From Gaiellales bacterium (GTDB lineage: Bacteria; Actinomycetota; Thermoleophilia; Gaiellales; F1-60-MAGs149), in assembly GCA_030831375.1 (NCBI GenBank), contig JAURLF010000092.1, positions 1-11,080 of the forward strand: DNA of 11,080 bases, in the 5' to 3' direction. Below are positions 6,858 to 11,080 of the stretch, one piece after another. Every line of letters starts with the position of its first letter. Position 1 is the stretch's first letter. Made by a program: the position numbers and the translations under genes. The notes below the pieces were generated by a model. That model was not told the DNA's origin and made no database searches. It saw nothing but the letters and a program-made list of their open reading frames with translations.

Positions 6858-7302
6858 GCACGGCCGCCGGATCCTGCTCGGCGTCGGCGTCGGGCTGTTC
6901 GCCTTCGTCGTGATCGCGGTGCCGACGGCGCTGGTCGAGAACCCGCTGTTCCAGCGGATGACGCCCGTCGAGTGGTGGAGCTGGCCGGTGGCGATCGTCT
7001 CCGCCGTGCTGGTCGCGATCCTCGTCGCCCTGCCGAAGCCGACGAGGTGCCGGCCCGCGACGCGCGCCGGCGTCGTCGGCGGCGCGCTCGCCTACCTCGC
7101 CGTCGGCTGCCCGACCTGCAACCACCTCGTGGTGCTCGCGATCGGCGCCAGCGGCGCGCTGCAGTGGTTCGCGCCGCTGCAGCCGATCCTCGCGCTCGCC
7201 GGCATCGTCGTGCTCGTGATCGCGATCCTGCACCGCCTGCGCCTGCTGCGGCAGGCCGCGGGCGACGCCGCGCCCTACGGGGCGTCGTCGACGACGCGGT
7301 AG
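6847..7302 (+). CDS. Small four-helix membrane protein with CPTC motif, function unknown
   Basis: I do not recognise a characterised family. The 151-residue protein has four hydrophobic segments, near residues 9-30, 46-62, 74-105 and 110-128. The third contains VGCPTCNHLVVLAIGASGAL, with Cys88-Pro-Thr-Cys91 inside or at the edge of the membrane. A third cysteine, Cys68, lies in the preceding loop. CxxC pairs in membrane helices are typical of thiol-disulfide or metal-handling proteins, for example the cytochrome c biogenesis and mercury/copper transporter types. That is analogy only, since no flanking redox or metal gene is present. The ATG at 6847 has GAGG at 6837-6840, 6 nt upstream, and overlaps the RNase D stop by 11 nt, so the two are translationally coupled. 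The 3' end overlaps the convergent mqnC gene by 28 nt. Confidence 0.85.
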   Translation: MAAEHGRRILLGVGVGLFAFVVIAVPTALVENPLFQRMTPVEWWSWPVAIVSAVLVAILVALPKPTRCRPATRAGVVGGALAYLAVGCPTCNHLVVLAIGASGALQWFAPLQPILALAGIVVLVIAILHRLRLLRQAAGDAAPYGASSTTR

Positions 7303-8378
7303 TACGTGTCGCGCTGCACGGGCCGGAAGCCCGCGTTGCGGATGATCCGGCAGAAGTCCTCCTTGGAGGCCCGGTAGGTCGTGCCGGCGCTCGAGACGAC
7401 GTTCTCCTCCAGCATCACCGAGCCGAGGTCGTCCGCCCCGAACTGCAGCGCGATCTGCCCGATCTTCATGCCCTGCGTCACCCACGACGACTGGATGTGC
7501 GGGATGTTGTCGAAGTAGAGGCGCGAGATCGCCTGCACGAGCAGGTACTCGAACGACGTCGGCGTCTCCGACACCTCGCGCCCCAGCCGCGTGTTGTCCG
7601 GCTGGAAGGTCCAGGAGATGAAGGCGCGGAAGCCGGGCGCCTCGTCCTGCAGGTCGCGCAGGCGGCGCATGTGCTCGACGCGCTCCTCGAGCGTCTCGAC
7701 GTGCCCGTACATCATCGTCGCGGACGTCGACATGCCCTGGCGGTGCGCCTGGCGCATCACCTCGAGCCACTCGTCCGACTTCGTCTTCTTCGGCGCGAGG
7801 ATGCGGCGCACGCGGTCGACGAGGATCTCGCCGCCGCCGCCGGGCAGCGTGTCGAGGCCCGCGTCGCGCAGCCGCGACAGGGTCGTCGCGATCGGCAGCT
7901 TGGAGCGCCGGGAGATGTGCATGATCTCGGGCGGCGACAGCGCGTGCAGGTGGAACGAGGGGTAGCGCTCCTTGATCGAGGAGAAGAGGTCCTCGTACCA
8001 CTCGATGCCGAGGTCCGGGTTGTGGCCGCCCTGCATCAGGGCGCCCGTCCCGCCGATCTCGACCGTCTCGCGGATCTTGGCGAAGATGATCGGCTTCGGC
8101 AGCGTGTAGCCCTCGCGCGTGTCACCGGGCTGGCGGTAGAACGCGCAGAAGTTGCAGTCCGTCACGCAGATGTTCGAGTAGTTGATGTTGCGGTCGACGA
8201 TGAAGGTGACCGCACCCGGGTCGGCCTTGCGGTTGCGGATCTCGTGCGCGGCCTGGCCGATCGCCATCAGGTCCCGCGAGCGCATCAGGGTGAGGGCGTC
8301 GGCGTCCGACAGGCGCTCGCCGTCGAGCACGCGATCGAGGATCTCCTGCACGGTCCTGGTCTGCTCCGCGACGGCCAT
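7275..8378 (-). CDS. mqnC: Cyclic dehypoxanthinyl futalosine synthase MqnC (radical SAM)
   Basis: A radical SAM enzyme that cyclises dehypoxanthinyl futalosine in the futalosine route to menaquinone. It has 367 residues, the normal length. The cluster-binding cysteines are Cys71, Cys75 and Cys78 in ICVTDCNFCAFYRQPGD, directly after VDRNINYSN, which is typical of MqnC. Further landmarks are LMQGGHNPDLGIEWYEDLF, LHALSPPEI, DTLPGGGGEILVDRVRR, MMYGHVET and SWTFQPDNTRL. The C-terminus carries RPVQRDTYYR, shared with MqnE. ATG 8378 shares its A with the TGA of mqnA (TGATG), and GGGAGG at 8389-8394 lies 10 nt upstream. It is the last gene of the menaquinone operon. Its end overlaps the convergent membrane-protein gene by 28 nt, and the protein runs six residues past the usual RDTYYR-like ending. 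Confidence 0.97.
   Translation of the reverse strand: MAVAEQTRTVQEILDRVLDGERLSDADALTLMRSRDLMAIGQAAHEIRNRKADPGAVTFIVDRNINYSNICVTDCNFCAFYRQPGDTREGYTLPKPIIFAKIRETVEIGGTGALMQGGHNPDLGIEWYEDLFSSIKERYPSFHLHALSPPEIMHISRRSKLPIATTLSRLRDAGLDTLPGGGGEILVDRVRRILAPKKTKSDEWLEVMRQAHRQGMSTSATMMYGHVETLEERVEHMRRLRDLQDEAPGFRAFISWTFQPDNTRLGREVSETPTSFEYLLVQAISRLYFDNIPHIQSSWVTQGMKIGQIALQFGADDLGSVMLEENVVSSAGTTYRASKEDFCRIIRNAGFRPVQRDTYYRVVDDAP
7282..7297. repeat. Perfect 16-bp palindrome in the convergent gene overlap
   Basis: The stretch equals its own reverse complement and lies inside the 28-nt tail-to-tail overlap (7275-7302) of the membrane protein and mqnC. It could fold into a 6-bp stem with a 4-nt loop in either transcript. 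No U-run follows on either strand, so it does not look like a standard intrinsic terminator. It is built of CG/TCG units and may be chance. Confidence 0.45.
7304..7323 (-). repeat. 20-bp direct repeat, copy in mqnC
   Basis: Identical to 9198-9217 on the same strand. Both copies encode the shared PVQRDT motif near the C-termini of MqnC and MqnE, in the same reading frame. It most likely reflects the common ancestry and strong conservation of these two radical SAM enzymes. Confidence 0.7.
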
Positions 8379-9169
8379 CAGGCGCGCGCCTCCCGCTGGG
8401 TGCCGCCCGCGAAGACGAGCTCGGGGGCGGCGTCGACGATGCCGGCCGCGTGGGCCAGCTCGAAGTATCGCCGCAGGCCGTCGCGCTCGCGCTGGCCGAA
8501 GCGGTAGCGCAGCTTCTCGAAGTAGCGGGCGAGGAAGCCGGCGGGGAAGCCGTAGCGCTCCGCGGCCGCCTCGGCCACCAGCGCGGCGTGCTCGGAGGCG
8601 TCCGCGACGGCGTCGGCGAGGGCCCGGTCGAGCTCGGCGAGCGCCGCCGCGTCGCAGCTGCGCCGCGCCGCCCAGACCGCGAACACCATCGGCAGGCCCG
8701 TGCGCTCGCGCCAGAGGACGCCGAGGTCGTGGTGCGGCGTCGCGTCGGTCATCGCGCTCTCCAGCGCCTCGTCGCCGATCATCAGGCGCGCGTCGGCCGC
8801 CTCGCCCTCGGGCCGGATCTCGGCCTCGGGCAGGAGGATCCGGACGAGCGCCACGGATGCGGCGCTCTGCGCGGTCACGCTGACGGAGCGCACCGCGGGC
8901 AGCGGCACGCCGGTGACGAGCTGTACGGAGTCGACGGCGCCGTCCGACGAGATGCAGACGCTCGGCAGCAGCACGAGCTCGTCGGCGTGGCGCGCGTATG
9001 CGATCGACGACACGTTGGCGACGTCGAGCTCGCCCCGGGCGAGCATGCCGTTGAGCGTCGTGGGCACGCCGAGGACCTCCTCGACGGCGCCCGCGCCGAG
9101 CCGGCGCTCGAGCGACCAGGCCAGCGGGAACGTGTTGATGTAGTCGACGCGGCCGACGCGCAGGGGCAT
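8378..9169 (-). CDS. mqnA: Chorismate dehydratase MqnA
   Basis: Catalyses the first committed step of the futalosine route, dehydrating chorismate to 3-[(1-carboxyvinyl)oxy]benzoate in the cytoplasm. The protein has 263 residues, close to the family norm, with a periplasmic-binding-protein-like fold and no signal peptide. Visible motifs are VGRVDYINTFPLAWSLE at residues 5-21, VPTTLNGMLARGELDVANVS (35-54), PSVCISSDGAVDSVQL (69-84), LMIGDEAL (129-136) and YFEKLRYRFG near 216-225. The start is ATG 9169, exactly where family homology begins. Its A is the last base of the mqnE TGA (TGATG), with GGTGGGA just upstream. The frame is open further upstream, but only opposite mqnE coding sequence. The gene sits between mqnE and mqnC with one-base overlaps on both sides, so the three enzymes are probably made in fixed proportion. 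Confidence 0.96.
   Translation of the reverse strand: MPLRVGRVDYINTFPLAWSLERRLGAGAVEEVLGVPTTLNGMLARGELDVANVSSIAYARHADELVLLPSVCISSDGAVDSVQLVTGVPLPAVRSVSVTAQSAASVALVRILLPEAEIRPEGEAADARLMIGDEALESAMTDATPHHDLGVLWRERTGLPMVFAVWAARRSCDAAALAELDRALADAVADASEHAALVAEAAAERYGFPAGFLARYFEKLRYRFGQRERDGLRRYFELAHAAGIVDAAPELVFAGGTQREARA
8389..8394 (-). promoter_or_regulatory. Ribosome binding site of mqnC
   Basis: GGGAGG on the minus strand lies 10 nt before the mqnC ATG at 8378, within the mqnA coding sequence. The intervening bases include a 10-bp self-complementary CG-rich stretch (8381-8390) overlapping the site by two bases, so a small hairpin could partly compete with it. Confidence 0.5.
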
Positions 9170-10281
9170 CAGTCCCACCGCCTCAGCTCGTTGTAGAACG
9201 TGTCGCGCTGCACGGGCACCTTGCCCGCCTCGCGGATCACCCGCACGAGCGCCTCGACCTTCTCCTCGGTCGGCGTGACGGCGCCCGCGGCATGGGCGAT
9301 CTTCTCCTCGACGACGGTGCCCTGGATGTCGTTCGCCCCGAACGACAGCGCGACCTGGGCGAGCGGGGTCGAGATCATGATCCAGTAGGCCTTGACGTGC
9401 TCGATGTTGTCGAGCATCAGGCGCGAGACGGCGATCATCTTGAGGTCGTCCTGCCCCGTCGAGAACTTCCAGCCGCGCCGCTCGAAGACGGTGTTCTCCG
9501 GGTGGAAGGGCAGCGGGATGAAGGCCATGAAGCCGCCCGTGTCGTCCTGCAGCTCGCGCAGGGCGAGCAGGTGCTCGATCCGCTCCTCGTACGTCTCGAC
9601 GTGGTTGTAGAGCATCGTGCAGTGCGTCTTCAGGCCGCGCTCGTGCGCGAGCCGGTGCGTCCGCAGCCAGTACTCGCCGGGCTCCTTGCCGGGCGCGATG
9701 ATCTTGCGCACGCGCGGCGCGAACACCTCGGCGCCGCCGCCGGGCAGGGTGTCGAGCCCGGCCTCGATCAGCGCGTCGAGGACCTCGCCGTGGTCGAGGC
9801 CCGAGAGCTTCGTCATGTGGTGGATCTCGGACGCGGTGAAGAGCTTCAGGTCGACGCCGGGCAGGCCCGCCTTGAGGGCGCGCGTGATGTCGATGTAGTA
9901 CTGGAAGTCGAGGTGCGGGTTCTCGCCGCCGACCATGTGGATCTCGGTGAAGTCCTGGTGCTCCTGCACCTGCTGGGCGTGCGCGACGAGCTCGTCGATG
10001 TCCCAGATCACGGCGTCCGCCTGCTTCGAGGTGCGGGCGAAGGCGCAGAACTTGCACTTGACCCGGCAGATCGTCGTGTGGTTCAGGTACAGGTTGTTGA
10101 CGAAGTAGACGTCGTCGGTGCCGCCGCGCCGGCGCCGTGCGAGGTCGGCGAGGGCGCCGAGCTCGAGCACGTCGTGCGACTCGAGCAGCGCGATGCCGTC
10201 GTCGAGGTCGAGCCGCTCGCCGGCCTCGACCTTCTCGCGGATCTCCCGCAGTTCGGTGCTCTTCGCGCTGATCGTGGCCAT
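9169..10281 (-). CDS. mqnE: Aminofutalosine synthase MqnE (radical SAM)
   Basis: A radical SAM enzyme joining the MqnA product to the adenosyl moiety of S-adenosylmethionine to form aminofutalosine. It has 370 residues, normal for the family. The cluster cysteines are Cys72, Cys76 and Cys79 in TICRVKCKFCAFARTSKQ, preceded by NNLYLNHT. Other landmarks are EIHMVGGENPHLDFQYYIDI, LFTASEIHHM, DTLPGGGAEVFAPRVRKIIA, MLYNHVETYEERI and FIPLPFHPENTVF. The last, together with GGENPH, separates MqnE from MqnC. ATG 10281 is preceded by GGACGG (10290-10295) at 8 nt and AGGA (10293-10296) at 11 nt. The frame runs on upstream, but that stretch overlaps the prenyl synthase in another frame and lacks family homology. 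The gene is 13 nt downstream of the prenyl synthase stop and overlaps mqnA by one base. Confidence 0.96.
   Translation of the reverse strand: MATISAKSTELREIREKVEAGERLDLDDGIALLESHDVLELGALADLARRRRGGTDDVYFVNNLYLNHTTICRVKCKFCAFARTSKQADAVIWDIDELVAHAQQVQEHQDFTEIHMVGGENPHLDFQYYIDITRALKAGLPGVDLKLFTASEIHHMTKLSGLDHGEVLDALIEAGLDTLPGGGAEVFAPRVRKIIAPGKEPGEYWLRTHRLAHERGLKTHCTMLYNHVETYEERIEHLLALRELQDDTGGFMAFIPLPFHPENTVFERRGWKFSTGQDDLKMIAVSRLMLDNIEHVKAYWIMISTPLAQVALSFGANDIQGTVVEEKIAHAAGAVTPTEEKVEALVRVIREAGKVPVQRDTFYNELRRWD
9198..9217 (-). repeat. 20-bp direct repeat, copy in mqnE
   Basis: Identical to 7304-7323 on the same strand, in the same coding position. Recombination between the two copies would remove mqnA, so the repeat is probably kept by protein conservation rather than as a functional DNA site. 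Confidence 0.7.
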
Positions 10282-10289
10282 CGTGTCGT

Positions 10290-10296
10290 CCGTCCT
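10290..10296 (-). promoter_or_regulatory. Ribosome binding site of mqnE
   Basis: The minus strand reads AGGACGG, 8 nt before ATG 10281. It overlaps the TAG stop of the prenyl synthase gene (10295-10297), which ties the two genes together. It supports this start over the longer open frame. Confidence 0.5.
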
Positions 10297-11080
10297 AGGT
10301 ATCGCGGTCCACCACCCCGCGGACGACCATCCGCAGGGGTGCCGTGTCGAGGTCGCCGGCGACGCGGTCGAGGGCCTCCTCGGCCTCGCGCACCAGCTCG
10401 CGCGCCGTCTCGCGCGCATCGTCGAGGGCGCCCGTCGCCGCCACCATGCGCAAGAGGCCGGGCACGTCGTCGGGGGCCGCGCCGTCGCGCAGCGCGACGG
10501 CGACGGCCGGCTCGCGCGCGGCCGCGATCACGAGCGGCAGGGTCGCGGTGCCGCCGAGCAGGTCCGTGCCGACGGCCTTGCCGGTGGCGTCGGCCGACCC
10601 CTCGCAGTCGAGGATGTCGTCGGCGACCTGGAAGGCGAGCCCGAGCAGGCGCCCGTACTCGGCGAGCGCGTCGACGTCGACGGGGTCGAGGCCGCCGAGG
10701 CGGCCGCCGAGGCCGCAGGCGACGGCGAACAGCCGGCCCGTCTTGAGCGTGCAGCGCTCGAAGTAGCGCTCCGGCGTCGTCCCCGGGTCGCGCGTCTGCA
10801 GCATCTGGAGCGCCTCGCCCTCCGACAGGCCGAGGGCGGCGCGGGCGAGCAGGGACAGGCACTCGATGTCGCCGGTCTCGGCGAGCACGCCGAAGGCGCG
10901 CGCGAACAGCATGTCGCCGGTCGCGCCGGCCACGCGCTCGCCGTGCTGCGCCCACACGGTCGGCCGGCCGCGGCGCAGCGCGGCGTGGTCGAGCACGTCG
11001 TCGTGGACGAGGGTCGCCATGTGCACGAGCTCGACCGCGATGCCAGCGCCGAGTGGCGGATCGGCGGCCGGTGAAGAGGA
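10295..11080 (-). CDS. Long-chain polyprenyl diphosphate synthase, 5' end beyond window
   Basis: A trans-isoprenyl diphosphate synthase that extends an allylic diphosphate with isopentenyl diphosphate, here most likely making the menaquinone side chain. The frame is open to the window edge, showing 261 residues; roughly 60-80 N-terminal residues are missing. Both Asp-rich motifs are present: DDVLD at visible residues 27-31 in HMATLVHDDVLD, followed by RRGRPT, and DDILD at 154-158 in FQVADDILD. LKTGRLF precedes the second, and GKAVGTDLLGGTATLPL follows it. A small Ala five residues before the first Asp is compatible with long-chain products. The exact length cannot be read. An internal GTG at 11026 is not the start, because it would remove the helix leading into the first motif, which continues upstream as GIAVELV. 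The gene lies 13 nt before mqnE and probably leads the visible part of the operon. Confidence 0.93.
   Translation of the reverse strand, partial: SSSPAADPPLGAGIAVELVHMATLVHDDVLDHAALRRGRPTVWAQHGERVAGATGDMLFARAFGVLAETGDIECLSLLARAALGLSEGEALQMLQTRDPGTTPERYFERCTLKTGRLFAVACGLGGRLGGLDPVDVDALAEYGRLLGLAFQVADDILDCEGSADATGKAVGTDLLGGTATLPLVIAAAREPAVAVALRDGAAPDDVPGLLRMVAATGALDDARETARELVREAEEALDRVAGDLDTAPLRMVVRGVVDRDT

Noticed and set aside
6808..8001. 397-residue minus-strand frame over mqnC and the membrane protein
   Set aside because: Shadow frame with Arg/Ala-rich composition. mqnC in the other frame has the radical SAM cysteines and full family length.
11024..11026. GTG at 11026 as start of the prenyl synthase
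   Set aside because: It would place the start directly before the first Asp-rich motif and remove the N-terminal helices. The frame continues upstream as family-like sequence to the edge.
1..11080. tRNA, rRNA, CRISPR arrays, insertion sequences, intrinsic terminators
   Set aside because: No cloverleaf-like segment, regularly spaced repeat, transposase homology, or hairpin followed by a T-run was seen on either strand. The window is nearly all coding, with only short gaps at 3457-3499 and 5622-5669.

Overview
The window is very GC-rich and almost entirely coding. Only two intergenic stretches exceed 40 nt. Gene starts are often leaderless or coupled to the gene before, and the protein families (futalosine menaquinone genes, RNase D with an HRDC domain, a sugar-nucleotide locus) suggest a high-GC actinobacterium. 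A deep lineage such as Thermoleophilia is my guess from style and gene content, not something the sequence proves. All recognised genes are chromosomal housekeeping or cell-envelope genes. I see no RNA gene, insertion sequence, CRISPR array or prophage gene.

Layout. (1) Positions 1-5621, minus strand: a compact five-gene cell-surface glycan operon. In transcription order it encodes a DegT/DnrJ/EryC1/StrS sugar aminotransferase (4512-5621), a DUF354 protein with a GT-B-like fold (3500-4507), a membrane-bound CapD/WbpM-type nucleotide-sugar 4,6-dehydratase (1588-3456), a LysR-type regulator (633-1583) and a GT4-type glycosyltransferase cut by the window edge (1-632). (2) Positions 5622-5669: a short divergent promoter region forming a large imperfect palindrome, with a TACCCT -10-like hexamer facing each way, 6-7 nt from each start codon. 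Both transcripts are probably leaderless. (3) Positions 5670-7302, plus strand: RNase D with an HRDC domain, then an overlapping small four-helix membrane protein carrying a Cys-Pro-Thr-Cys motif. (4) Positions 7275-11080, minus strand: a menaquinone operon of the futalosine route. In transcription order it encodes a long-chain polyprenyl diphosphate synthase (5' end outside the window), mqnE, mqnA and mqnC. The mqnE/mqnA and mqnA/mqnC junctions are one-base TGATG overlaps.

How the genes work together. The dehydratase and aminotransferase would make a 4-amino-4,6-dideoxy sugar nucleotide, which the GT4 enzyme and perhaps the DUF354 protein would use for a surface glycan. The LysR gene is embedded so tightly that it must be co-expressed with them. 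MqnE, MqnA and MqnC cover three of the four early futalosine-pathway steps, and the prenyl synthase supplies the side chain. The most noteworthy items are the mirror-image divergent promoter, a perfect TATAAT at the start of the dehydratase gene, the LysR gene inside a glycan operon, and the uncharacterised CPTC membrane protein coupled to RNase D.
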